From: an uncultured bacterium
GTDB taxonomy: Bacteria > Hydrogenedentota > Hydrogenedentia > Hydrogenedentales > SLHB01
Assembly (NCBI GenBank): GCA_937928585.1
Contig: CALEZK010000603.1
Coordinates: 1 to 21,982, forward strand
Reading direction: 5' to 3'
DNA: 21,982 nt
Shown: piece by piece, positions 15,704-21,982 of the stretch
Layout: each line of letters begins with the position of its first letter
How positions within the stretch are numbered: the first letter of the stretch is position 1
Notes under the pieces: model-generated
Database searches by the model: none
What the model was told of the DNA's origin: nothing
The model's input: the letters and a program-made list of their open reading frames with translations, nothing else
Made by a program: the position numbers and the translations under genes

Positions 15704-15904
15704 TTACGCCAAACACTCGTCAGAGAGCAAACTCTGTGCCGATAAGGCACGAGCGCGTCGCTATTCACAATCCTTTGACATAAAGAGGGTTATAGAGTCA
15801 AGCGGGCAGGCCGCGGCACGTGGAAACAGGCCGTTTTCGGACATATGGGCATGGCTGCGCCTCATTTGGGCTTTGGGTGGCGGACGGCGGTCTGGCGGGC
15901 CTGG

Positions 15905-17083
15905 CTAGGCGGGCAGCGCCTCTGGCTTCAACGGTTTGACCGTCAGATCGCCGTATGTGGCGGTTGTGTGCACGTTCGACAGCGCGCCCTTCCAGTGGCG
16001 AGACCGCGCGAAGTGGAACAAGCGGTCAAAGGTGTCTTCCTGAACGGGCGGCAGTGGCAACGTCGCTTGGGTGGCGCGCAAGGTATTCGACATGTTGAAG
16101 CGCGGCTGACGGAAAGCGTAGGGGCGATAATATTGAAACGCCGATCGCGCCATCTGTTCGACTACGTGCACCGCGCCTGTCAGTTCCTTCACCAATTCGA
16201 AGCGAAGACCGGCATCGTCGAGATGCGCATTTACCCAACCGAGCATATCGCCCAGTGTGATGCCGCTTGCGTCAGTGAGGTGATAGGTTTGATTGCTTGG
16301 GCCGTCATTTTCGATGATCGTCCAGAGGGCCTTTGCGGTCCAGTCCACCGGAACGAAATTACAGGGCGTGCTTGCTTCGCCTTCGATGCGAACCAGCCCG
16401 GCGCGATTCGCGAGACGCGTTTGCGCGAGGTGAATCAGCCGGAAGAAGCCGTAGACATTTTGAAAGTCGGAGATGGAGCCATCCGAACTTGAGCCGACGA
16501 TAATGCCAGGGCGGAAGATTGCTCCCCGAATATCACCCCGATCGAACGATGCGCGCACGGCGGCTTCCGCGAACCATTTGCTGCGTTCGTATGCGTTGGT
16601 GAAACCGTGGCGGTCGTCAAGTTCCGTTTCATAAGCGACGCCGGAGCGGGCGCCCGCGACATATGCCGTGCTTACGTGATAGAGGGGCACGCGACGCAGG
16701 GACAGGAAATCGATTACGTTGGACGCGCCGCCGACGTTGGCTTCCCATACGCTATGGCTGTTGCGGGGATCGAAGCTTGTGGACGCAGCGCAATGAATGA
16801 CTGCGCGCGCGCACCCGAGCACGCCCGCGGCGGTGCGCGGATCCATGCCAAGCCAGGGCCGCTGCACGTCACCCTTGGCGATGCTTACGTCTTCCGCGGC
16901 GTGGCGAAGGCCGTAGACGCTCAGGACTGCGCGTATCCGCGCGCGGGCCTGCTCTAGGGTTGCATCGCGCATGATGGCGATGGGCCGGTAGCCGCGGAGA
17001 ATGCTCTCTGCGAGTAGGGCACTACCGAGAATTCCGGTGGCGCCGGTGAGTACGATTGCGGGTCGTGTATTTTTGCTGCTCAC
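15905..17083 (-). CDS. Extended SDR / thioester-reductase-like NAD(P)-dependent protein
   Basis: A 392-residue Rossmann protein of the NAD_binding_4 (male-sterility/thioester reductase) branch of extended SDRs. The cofactor motif GATGILG is at 14-20. The catalytic Ser/Thr lies in HVSTAYVAG (138-139), and the Tyr-x3-Lys pair in AYERSKW (Tyr165, Lys169). IFRPGIIVG and the NFVPVDW segment are typical of this branch, in which acyl thioesters are reduced to aldehydes or alcohols. The last 100 residues are divergent. No carrier-protein or acyl-ligase domain is attached, so an acyl-CoA or free acyl-ACP substrate is only a guess. It stands alone, about 200 bases upstream of the Hsp20 gene on the same strand. 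Confidence 0.85.
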   Translation of the reverse strand: MSSKNTRPAIVLTGATGILGSALLAESILRGYRPIAIMRDATLEQARARIRAVLSVYGLRHAAEDVSIAKGDVQRPWLGMDPRTAAGVLGCARAVIHCAASTSFDPRNSHSVWEANVGGASNVIDFLSLRRVPLYHVSTAYVAGARSGVAYETELDDRHGFTNAYERSKWFAEAAVRASFDRGDIRGAIFRPGIIVGSSSDGSISDFQNVYGFFRLIHLAQTRLANRAGLVRIEGEASTPCNFVPVDWTAKALWTIIENDGPSNQTYHLTDASGITLGDMLGWVNAHLDDAGLRFELVKELTGAVHVVEQMARSAFQYYRPYAFRQPRFNMSNTLRATQATLPLPPVQEDTFDRLFHFARSRHWKGALSNVHTTATYGDLTVKPLKPEALPA

Positions 17084-17387
17084 GGTATCTATTCCCTCGT
17101 TGCGCAGCCGTTAGACCACGAACACGCGTAACGCGTTTCACTTTAATGATTTCGCCTCTGCGCAGGCAGATCGATACCTCGATACTACCGCTGGCAAGTG
17201 GCTTGCGTTACAGACGGTTGAGATGGTATCGAATTGCGATAGGTGATTTATCTCGTGCGATACCCTGATCATGGGGACGGGGAGTTCCCCTAAGGGGAAT
17301 GGGTTTTTGGGGACAGCCACCCGCGCGATTTTGGTTATCGAGAATGGTTGTGGCGATCGGCGCTTGGTGACAGTCCCCTTTTGGCTG
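17084..17387. other. Intergenic region upstream of the SDR gene
   Basis: No gene. It holds recurring CGATAC words (17172-17178, 17180-17185 and 17258-17264, inverted at 17225-17231), a small TTCCCCT/AGGGGAA palindrome (17285-17299), and a REP-like element (17309-17378). The CGATAC words lie upstream of the minus-strand SDR gene and might be operator sites. Confidence 0.55.
17309..17378. repeat. REP-like element with an expanded centre
   Basis: GGGGACAGCCACC opens at 17309 and its partner GGTGACAGTCCCC closes at 17366-17378. The outer ends match the other two elements of the family, but the centre is about 44 bases and only weakly self-complementary. It lies just beyond the 3' end of rmlB. 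Confidence 0.8.
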
Positions 17388-18395
17388 TTACGCTTTTTCG
17401 CGGTCCTCGTATTGGCGTTTGTAGTATTCCTTGAACGAGCCGTTTTTGATGGGGCGCCACCACCATTCATTTTCCTGATACCACTTGACGGTGAGCGCGA
17501 TGCCCTCGTCCCAGTTCATGAGCGGTTCCCATCCGAGGGCCTTCAGTTTGCTTGAATCAATTGAATAGCGTCGATCATGGCCGGGCCGATCTTTGACCGG
17601 CTTGATGAGATCGAGGCCGCGGCCCACTTCTTTCAGTATGCGGTGGGTGAGGACGACATTCTCTCGCTCGTTTTCACCGGCGATGTTATAGATGTTTCCG
17701 GGTTGACCGTGGCGCAGGGCGTGATCGATGCCGCGGGCGTGGTCTTCGACAAACAACCAGTCACGTACATTTTTACCATCGCCATATAACGGCACTTGTT
17801 CATTGTCGATTGCATTGGTCACGAACAAGGGCAGCACTTTCTCCGGATACTGAAACGGACCATAGGTGTTTGAGCCGCGCGTGATGATAACCGGCAGGTT
17901 GAACGTGTGGAAGTACGACATGCCGAGTAGTTCGCCGCCCGCTTTGCTCGCCGAATATGGGTTGCGCGGGTTGGCGGGATCGGTTTCCTTGAAGGAGCCT
18001 TTGTCGATACTGCCGTACACTTCATCGGTGGATACAAGCAGAATGCGTTTGGTGCCCAGTTTTTTCGCGGCTTCGAGAATATTGTGAACGCCCTTCACAT
18101 TTGTGGCGATGAAATCGCTTGCTTCCATGATGCTGCGGTCGACATGGCTATCCGCGGCGAAATTCACGATGGCATCGCACCCTTCCATCGCCTTTTCCAT
18201 TGCGGCGGCGTCCGCGATGTCGGCCTTCACAAAGGTGTGGCGTTTGTCGTCAACGCCCTTCAGATTGTCGAGGTTGCCCGCGTAGGTGAGCTTGTCGACA
18301 TTGACGATATGCAAGTCCGGATAGGTTTTCAGAGCATATCGAACGTAGTTCGATCCAATGAATCCGGCGCCGCCAGTAACCACGATGCGTTTCAT
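17388..18395 (-). CDS. rmlB: dTDP-glucose 4,6-dehydratase (RmlB)
   Basis: 335 residues (family about 330-360). It converts dTDP-glucose to dTDP-4-keto-6-deoxyglucose, the second step of dTDP-L-rhamnose synthesis, in the cytoplasm. Motifs are the NAD-binding GGAGFIG (8-14), DKLTYAGN (34-41), the catalytic TDE triad Thr123-Asp124-Glu125 in STDEVYGS, YSASK (Tyr147, Lys151), and the family block VPLYGDGKNVRDWLFVEDH. ATG 18395 begins the Rossmann strand MKRIVVTGGAG. It overlaps the rmlD TGA as ATGA, which implies translational coupling. rmlA and rmlC are not in the window. Confidence 0.96.
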   Translation of the reverse strand: MKRIVVTGGAGFIGSNYVRYALKTYPDLHIVNVDKLTYAGNLDNLKGVDDKRHTFVKADIADAAAMEKAMEGCDAIVNFAADSHVDRSIMEASDFIATNVKGVHNILEAAKKLGTKRILLVSTDEVYGSIDKGSFKETDPANPRNPYSASKAGGELLGMSYFHTFNLPVIITRGSNTYGPFQYPEKVLPLFVTNAIDNEQVPLYGDGKNVRDWLFVEDHARGIDHALRHGQPGNIYNIAGENERENVVLTHRILKEVGRGLDLIKPVKDRPGHDRRYSIDSSKLKALGWEPLMNWDEGIALTVKWYQENEWWWRPIKNGSFKEYYKRQYEDREKA

Positions 18396-19240
18396 GCTGC
18401 GTTCTCCCTTTGCTTCATATAGCGCGCGAGTGCGTCGCGCCAGTCGGGCATGATCATTCCGCATGCCGATTCGAGTTTCTCATTCGACAACACCGAATAC
18501 GCCGGACGCGCCGCCTTCATCGGATATTCCGAGGCGGAGCACGGTTCGATCGGCGTATCGAGGCCGGCAGCGGCCACTATCGCCTGGGCGAATTCGAAGC
18601 GTGAGCAGAAGCCGGCGTTGACGGCGTGATAGATGCCGTATGCCTTGGTCTTAACCAGCGCACGGGCTGCCTCAGCGAGATCGCGCGTGTACGTCGGCGA
18701 TCCGATTTCATCGTTCACGACGCGAAGCAGAGGCCTGTTTTTTGCCGCGCTTATAATCTTCTCCACGAAATTATTGCCGCCTGGGCCGTACAACCAAGCC
18801 GTCCGTATGATGAACGACTGGGGATTATTCCACAGCGTACTTTCCTCACCGCGCGCCTTCGATTTTGCGTAGACGCTTTGCGGCGACGTCTTGTCCGTCG
18901 GTTCATAGGGCGCGCGCTTCGTGCCGTCGAAGACGAAGTCCGTGCTGAAGTACACGACAGGCACTTCCAGCGCGGCGCAGGCTTCGGCGATGCGTTGCGC
19001 GCCGTTTGCATTAACATGGAACGCGGTGCGTTCGTCGCCCTCCGCTTTTTCCACGTCCGTGTAGGCAGCGGCGTTCAATACCACGTCTGGCCGGGCGTCG
19101 CGTACTGCGATGCGCACAGCCTCGCCCTCAACGATGTTGAGTTGGGAATGTGTCAACCCCATGACGGTGTGATCCGCCTGAAAAACGCGGAGCAGGTCGC
19201 GGCCAAGCTGGCCGCCCGCTCCGAAGACTAGAACTCGCAT
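18392..19240 (-). CDS. rmlD: dTDP-4-dehydrorhamnose reductase (RmlD)
   Basis: 282 residues (family about 290). It is the final NADPH-dependent reduction to dTDP-L-rhamnose, the donor for O-antigen, capsule or glycoprotein rhamnose. Motifs are GAGGQLG (7-13), NAAAYTDVEKAE (56-67), STDFVFDG (99-106), the YxxxK pair Tyr124/Lys128, TAWLYGPGGNNFV, and the GSPTYTRDLA block. I chose ATG 19240 because MRVLVFGAGGQLG is the usual start; the open frame upstream is noncoding leader. It is the first gene of a two-gene unit with rmlB, joined by an ATGA overlap. Confidence 0.96.
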   Translation of the reverse strand: MRVLVFGAGGQLGRDLLRVFQADHTVMGLTHSQLNIVEGEAVRIAVRDARPDVVLNAAAYTDVEKAEGDERTAFHVNANGAQRIAEACAALEVPVVYFSTDFVFDGTKRAPYEPTDKTSPQSVYAKSKARGEESTLWNNPQSFIIRTAWLYGPGGNNFVEKIISAAKNRPLLRVVNDEIGSPTYTRDLAEAARALVKTKAYGIYHAVNAGFCSRFEFAQAIVAAAGLDTPIEPCSASEYPMKAARPAYSVLSNEKLESACGMIMPDWRDALARYMKQRENAA

Positions 19241-19271
19241 GCAGTGTTTCCAATGGGCCTTCGCGGGGGGG

Positions 19272-19300
19272 ATTGTAGCAGGTAGTAATGGAGCAATAAA
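19272..19300 (-). promoter_or_regulatory. Possible rmlD-rmlB promoter
   Basis: On the minus strand a TACAAT (19277-19272, five of six matches) lies 17 bases after a weak -35 TTTATT (19300-19295). Transcription would begin about 25 bases upstream of the rmlD ATG. The -10 is good and the -35 poor. Confidence 0.4.
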
Positions 19301-19400
19301 CCCGGTGCGGATTGGCCTTGCGGGGGCGCTTTTACGCATCTCGATTTCTCTGGCGGTAATTGCGATATCTATAGTTTTTCGTAGGCCACGCAAGCCAAAG

Positions 19401-19430
19401 CGGCAGCGTTGCTGCCGCAGTCCATATAAT
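19401..19430 (+). promoter_or_regulatory. Palindromic operator plus -10 box before the YhcH-family gene
   Basis: CGGCAGC-GTT-GCTGCCG (19401-19417) is a perfect 7-bp dyad. It ends seven bases before a consensus TATAAT (19425-19430) and occupies the place of the -35. That arrangement suggests a promoter controlled by a dimeric regulator, as repressor or activator. Start of transcription would be near 19437, about 64 bases before the ATG. No regulator gene is adjacent. Confidence 0.5.
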
Positions 19431-19500
19431 GAGTTGGAAGCGGAGTGTCGTTCGCGCCTATGCTGAGTGGGCGCGGAGAATTGGCAAATGGAGTTGTTTC

Positions 19501-19953
19501 ATGATTATCGACAAACTTGCTAACGCAGGCAGATATTCGTCGCTTGGTCCGCGTTGGAAGGCGGCGTTCGACTTTTTGTTGAACAGCGATTTGGGCGCGA
19601 TTGCCGATGGGCGCTACGAACTCGATGGGGATCGCCTGTTTGTGCTGGTGTTTCGATATACGAGCCAAGTGCGCGAAGCGGGGACATGGGAGGCGCATCG
19701 GCGGTATGCGGATTTGCAATACATCGTACACGGTGAAGAGTGCATGGGGGTTACGTTGGAAGGCAGGTTGACGGCGAAGCCCTATGACGCGGCGCGTGAT
19801 TGTCTTTTCCTTACCGGCGATTGCAGCGATATCATTACGGTTCGCGCGGGGGAGTTCGTGGTTTTCTGGCCGGGGGAAGCGCACATGCCGAATCTCGCGG
19901 TTGACGCGCCGGCGCCGGTGATGAAAGTGGTGTTGAAGATCGCCTGTGATTAG
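19501..19953 (+). CDS. YhcH/YjgK/YiaL family protein (DUF386)
   Basis: A 150-residue cupin-like metal-binding protein. Members are linked to sialic-acid and other sugar catabolism and to the beta-subunit of EbgC-type enzymes. Family motifs are WEAHRRYADLQYIVHGEECMG (Glu64, His66, Asp71 and Gln73, with Glu79-80), the PYDAARD segment, and the C-terminal GEFVVFWPGEAHMPN (His128) then MKVVLKI (Lys142). I chose ATG 19501 because the conserved N-terminus MIIDKL starts there and a GGAG lies about seven bases upstream. It is divergent from rmlD-rmlB. A specific sugar substrate cannot be read from the context. Confidence 0.92.
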   Translation: MIIDKLANAGRYSSLGPRWKAAFDFLLNSDLGAIADGRYELDGDRLFVLVFRYTSQVREAGTWEAHRRYADLQYIVHGEECMGVTLEGRLTAKPYDAARDCLFLTGDCSDIITVRAGEFVVFWPGEAHMPNLAVDAPAPVMKVVLKIACD

Positions 19954-20167
19954 GTTCGCGGTGCGTTAGCGTTTGGGTGAATCGCGTTAAGCGAGATTCT
20001 GCGTGCGGCGAGACATTGTTTGTGACGGCGGTTTGCCTATAGCGAAAAATACAGAGCGTCAATTCGTTTTCTTTTGCGCGGGCTTGCCGTGGCAGGCGGC
20101 AGATTCCTCGCGATGATCGGAATGTCCCCAGGGGAGTTTTCGACTAAAAACACTGTGTTTCTTGGCC

Positions 20168-20194
20168 TCAAGTATTGCGTGTTTTTGCCGATAA
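20168..20194 (+). promoter_or_regulatory. Sigma-28-like promoter of unit 1
   Basis: TCAAGTAT (20168-20175), 11 bases, then GCCGATAA (20187-20194). This matches the FliA form TAAAGTTT-N11-GCCGATAA at 14 of 16 positions, with exact spacing. The TCAAG variant is the form I recall for Pseudomonas-type sigma-28 promoters. The predicted start is near 20200. Confidence 0.65.
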
Positions 20195-20200
20195 ATACGT

Positions 20201-20425
20201 CAGACGCCAAGGCACGGAGGCCGAGGCAGCTCCCAGACACGGATGTCGCAAAGTTGAACTCGAGGTTGGGATGCGCAAGCACCCAACACTCGCATTGCCG
20301 GCGGATGCTTCCCTCATTCGCCATCCCATAGCGGACATGTGTCTCATCCCTGCACATGACCGAATCGAGAGCTTCCCTCCGAGAGTGGCGCCACAATCCC
20401 ATAGTTGTGGCGCTCTTCCTTTTTG
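20201..20425 (+). ncRNA. Candidate sigma-28-driven small RNA (unit 1)
   Basis: A transcript of about 225 bases is predicted from the promoter at 20168-20194 to the hairpin at 20388-20425. No ORF with a ribosome site fits inside; the 93-residue frame at 20175-20456 runs through the terminator and starts inside the promoter. It shares CCAAGGCACG, GACACGGATGTC and GTCGCAAAGTTGA-like words with unit 2. Function unknown. Confidence 0.4.
20388..20425 (+). terminator. Intrinsic terminator of unit 1
   Basis: GCGCCACAA (20388-20396) pairs with TTGTGGCGC (20405-20413) and is followed by TCTTCCTTTTTG. This is a good rho-independent terminator on plus. Confidence 0.75.
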
Positions 20426-20453
20426 CAGCGGGTTGCATTGGCGCTTGTTTGGC

Positions 20454-20481
20454 TAAAGATTTTGTCGGGCGCTGCCGATAT
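20454..20481 (+). promoter_or_regulatory. Sigma-28-like promoter of unit 2
   Basis: TAAAGATT (20454-20461), 12 bases, then GCCGATAT (20474-20481). The spacing equals that of the flgK promoter, and both share CTAAAG. Only the last base of the -10 departs from consensus. Predicted start is about 20487, at or next to the ATG at 20489. Confidence 0.6.
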
Positions 20482-20488
20482 ACGAGCC

Positions 20489-20584
20489 ATGAGCCAAGAC
20501 AAGGACGTCGCAGAAGTTGACACGGATGTCAGCCTTTTTCAAGACCAAGGCACGTCGTACCCTGAAGCAAAAACGGCGGACTAA
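20489..20584 (+). CDS. Hypothetical 31-residue acidic peptide
   Basis: ATG 20489 to TAA 20582. The peptide starts MSQDKDVAEVDTDV and is strongly acidic, with no membrane segment or known motif. It has no Shine-Dalgarno. Because the predicted transcription start is almost at the ATG, translation would be leaderless. It may equally be a chance frame inside a small RNA. I do not recognise it. Confidence 0.25.
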   Translation: MSQDKDVAEVDTDVSLFQDQGTSYPEAKTAD

Positions 20585-20633
20585 TCCCACCGCCTTAGGA
20601 AATGACAGCCCCAGGTCTTACCCTCTGAGCAAT

Positions 20634-20673
20634 GCGCCACGATCTACTGATCGTGGCGCATTTGTTATTTTCC
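20634..20673. terminator. Terminator hairpin, unit 2 / truA fusion gene
   Basis: GCGCCACGATC (20634-20644), loop TACT, GATCGTGGCGC (20649-20659), then ATTTGTTATTTT on plus. It ends unit 2 on plus. It also lies just beyond the TAA (20665) of the minus-strand fusion gene, so it may act in both directions. Confidence 0.75.
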
Positions 20674-21982
20674 GCGCGGTTTCGTTGCGCACACCATGCC
20701 CCACTGCATGGCGTTGGCTTCACAGCACCGGAGTTTCAGTTCCCATCGCGCGCGGAGGTACGCGCGAGCGGCATCATCGAGCGCATGGGCCGGCGCGGAT
20801 TGCAGGCGCGAAAGATCCTGTGCGAGCAATGCGAGCAGATCGGGGGTGATGTTGTGGTGGGTGATAGCTTCGAACCCGGCTGTGCGAAGCAGGGCGGCAT
20901 AGACGGAGTGTGTTGCGAGGTGGTAGCCGGATTCGGTGACGTATGCATCGAATTCGGCGTTGGTTACACCATCGGCGCGCAGGTAATCCGTGAAGAAGAC
21001 GCGCCCCCCTGGCTTTAGTACGCGAAAAATGCGGGACAGCAACATCGCTTTATCCGGAATGTGTAAGAACGAATCCTTGCTGTATACCGCGTCGAATGAG
21101 TCCGCGGGAAGTTGCGCATGGAGAAAGTCGCCCGCAATGAAGCGCGCTCCGGCGCAATTGCGCTGTGTCGCGCGAATGCGCGCTTCCTGCGTCATGGAAT
21201 CGAGGAGGTCGATTCCGGTGACGTGCGCGCCGAAATGTTCGGCGAAAAGAAACGCCGTGCCGCCGAGTCCGCTGCCGATGTCGAGTACGGCGTGGCCGGG
21301 TTGAAGCGGCAAGGTTTCCGCTGCGTGGCGCGCAATGCGTTCCGCGCCGGAACTGAGATAGCCTTCGCCAAAGATCCACTCGTATCGCTGCACGCTGTTC
21401 GCGGCATATTGCGCAGGCGTTGGGGTATCGTACTTCACTTTTGCCAAGGCGAGTCCGTGGGCGGGCGCCGTGTACCCTTTGTAAGGCCCGGGGCCATTCA
21501 GGAGTTCTTGCAGCCGCGATTCCGGGAGCTGGCCGCGCGCGACATCGACGAGTGTTCCGGTGATATTGCGCACCATTTTGTATAGAAAGCCATCGCCATG
21601 AAAGTTGATGCGGTAGATGCCGGACGCGTCCATCGAAGTGAAAATGCCGCCGGGTTCGATGTCCACTTTGTGCAACGTGCGCACAGTGCTTTCTTTCTCC
21701 GCGCCGGCGCATTGAAAGCCCGCGAAATCGTGCGTGCCCTCGAATCGGCTGCACAACGCGTGGAGTTGGTCGAGATTTACACCGGGCGGCAACGTCCAAA
21801 CGAACGGCGCAAGAAACGGATCCGTTTCTCGGGCTGTCGAGAAAGAGTATGCGTAGTGCTTTCCGGTTGCCGATTTGCGCGCGTGAAAGCCTTCCGGCGC
21901 GACCGTAATGTCCGTCACCAAGATGTCCGGCGCGAGCATCTTCGAGAGTGAGCGCCGCAAGGATTCGAGGTCTCGGCCGGCG
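20665..21982 (-). CDS. TruA-phosphoethanolamine-methyltransferase-like fusion (5' end missing)
   Basis: The frame is open to the window edge; residues are numbered from the codon at 21960. Residues 1-177 are the C-terminal two-thirds of tRNA pseudouridine synthase A: FHARKSATGKHYAY (25-38), INFHGDGFLYKMVRNITGT (118-136) and YTAPAHGLALAKVKY (163-177). The catalytic GRTDAGVH segment must lie beyond the edge. After a short linker, 184-431 form a SAM methyltransferase like Plasmodium PMT: YEWIFGEG (193-200), SAM loop LDIGSGLGG (226-234) and Asp251. From memory of PMT, equivalents of Tyr19 and His132 (Tyr185, His300) and of Asp128, Tyr160, Tyr175, Tyr181 and Lys247 (Asp296, Tyr326, Tyr340, Tyr346, Lys409) are conserved. 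The Arg179 position is Ser344. No stop, ATG or ribosome site separates the domains. TruA makes pseudouridine at tRNA positions 38-40; the methyl acceptor is unknown. Confidence 0.9.
   Translation of the reverse strand, partial: AGRDLESLRRSLSKMLAPDILVTDITVAPEGFHARKSATGKHYAYSFSTARETDPFLAPFVWTLPPGVNLDQLHALCSRFEGTHDFAGFQCAGAEKESTVRTLHKVDIEPGGIFTSMDASGIYRINFHGDGFLYKMVRNITGTLVDVARGQLPESRLQELLNGPGPYKGYTAPAHGLALAKVKYDTPTPAQYAANSVQRYEWIFGEGYLSSGAERIARHAAETLPLQPGHAVLDIGSGLGGTAFLFAEHFGAHVTGIDLLDSMTQEARIRATQRNCAGARFIAGDFLHAQLPADSFDAVYSKDSFLHIPDKAMLLSRIFRVLKPGGRVFFTDYLRADGVTNAEFDAYVTESGYHLATHSVYAALLRTAGFEAITHHNITPDLLALLAQDLSRLQSAPAHALDDAARAYLRARWELKLRCCEANAMQWGMVCATKPRGK

Larger units (their letters stand above)
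19954..20664. other. 711-base stretch without a classical gene; two sigma-28-like units
   Basis: No conventional protein gene is convincing. From about 20168 it contains two head-to-tail units, each with a sigma-28-like promoter, a short transcribed stretch and a GCGCCAC hairpin with T-rich tail. The first part (19954-20167) shows nothing specific beyond a small TCCCCAGGGGA palindrome near 20130. Confidence 0.6.
20487..20673 (+). ncRNA. Candidate sigma-28-driven small transcript (unit 2)
   Basis: About 185 bases from the promoter at 20454-20481 to the hairpin at 20634-20659 and its T-rich tail. It contains a 31-codon ORF (20489-20584). Its words are shared with unit 1 in a different order, which suggests that both units derive from a repeat-containing ancestor. 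It runs convergently into the 3' end of the truA fusion gene. Confidence 0.4.

Noticed and set aside
15738..15745. Exact GCCGATAA, a sigma-28 -10 box
   Set aside because: No TAAA/TCAA at 15-16 bases upstream. It lies in a GTGCC-GATAA-GGCAC hairpin, and no plus-strand gene follows.
15775..15801. TTGACA followed by TATAGA, promoter-like; also a TTGAC...GTCAA dyad
   Set aside because: Spacer is only 10 bases on plus and no plus gene follows. On minus the best -10 is at 13 bases. The dyad alone is too short to call an operator.
20037..20438. 133-codon minus-strand frame in the gene-poor region
   Set aside because: No recognisable domain, no ribosome site, and it overlaps the promoter and terminator of unit 1.
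20668..21410. Methyltransferase domain as a separate gene with an internal GTG start
   Set aside because: The only candidate GTG codons (in KVKY and NSVQRY) lack a Shine-Dalgarno, and the second would remove the conserved Tyr of the QY motif. The frame is continuous with TruA.

Overview
The window comes from a GC-rich Gram-negative bacterium of PVC/Planctomycetes or Candidatus Hydrogenedentes type. That placement is an inference. It rests on the mix of a flagellar gene, a prepilin of the H-X9-DG style, a Hanks-type Ser/Thr kinase carrying a TPR array, large secreted propeller/glycosidase-like proteins, and dispersed GGGGACAG palindromes. No rRNA, tRNA, CRISPR, transposase or phage gene was seen.

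Layout. Positions 1-574 hold no gene but contain a hairpin and a long inverted repeat. A lipoprotein esterase (minus) is divergent from a 1160-residue secreted propeller + glycosidase-like protein (plus). flgK follows alone, behind an excellent sigma-28 promoter. Next, all on plus, come a membrane TPR-Ser/Thr kinase, a MOSC protein, an M32 carboxypeptidase, a prepilin-like protein and a secreted TPR protein, ending at a strong hairpin. On minus there follow a membrane-anchored Hsp20-like gene broken by a one-base frameshift, an extended-SDR/thioester-reductase-like gene, and the rmlD-rmlB pair for dTDP-L-rhamnose. A YhcH-family gene (plus) is divergent from rmlD. Then comes a 711-base stretch without a classical gene. 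The window ends with the 3' part of a minus-strand gene.

Most unusual points. (1) The last gene fuses the tRNA pseudouridine synthase TruA in frame to a methyltransferase closely resembling the phosphoethanolamine N-methyltransferase of the Plasmodium/plant type. Nearly all substrate residues I can recall for that family are present. (2) The 711-base stretch holds two tandem units, each a sigma-28-like promoter followed about 180-225 bases later by a GCGCCAC hairpin with a T-rich tail. They share short words in permuted order and look like flagellar-regulon small RNAs or tiny ORFs. (3) The Hsp20-like gene becomes one intact membrane-anchored chaperone if a single C is removed from a C4 run.

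How the genes may work together. The flgK promoter and the two promoters near 20.2-20.5 kb suggest one FliA (sigma-28) regulon touching two separate places in the window. rmlD and rmlB are translationally coupled by an ATGA overlap and supply two of the four dTDP-rhamnose steps; rmlA and rmlC are not in the window. The remaining genes look like ordinary single-gene or two-gene transcription units.
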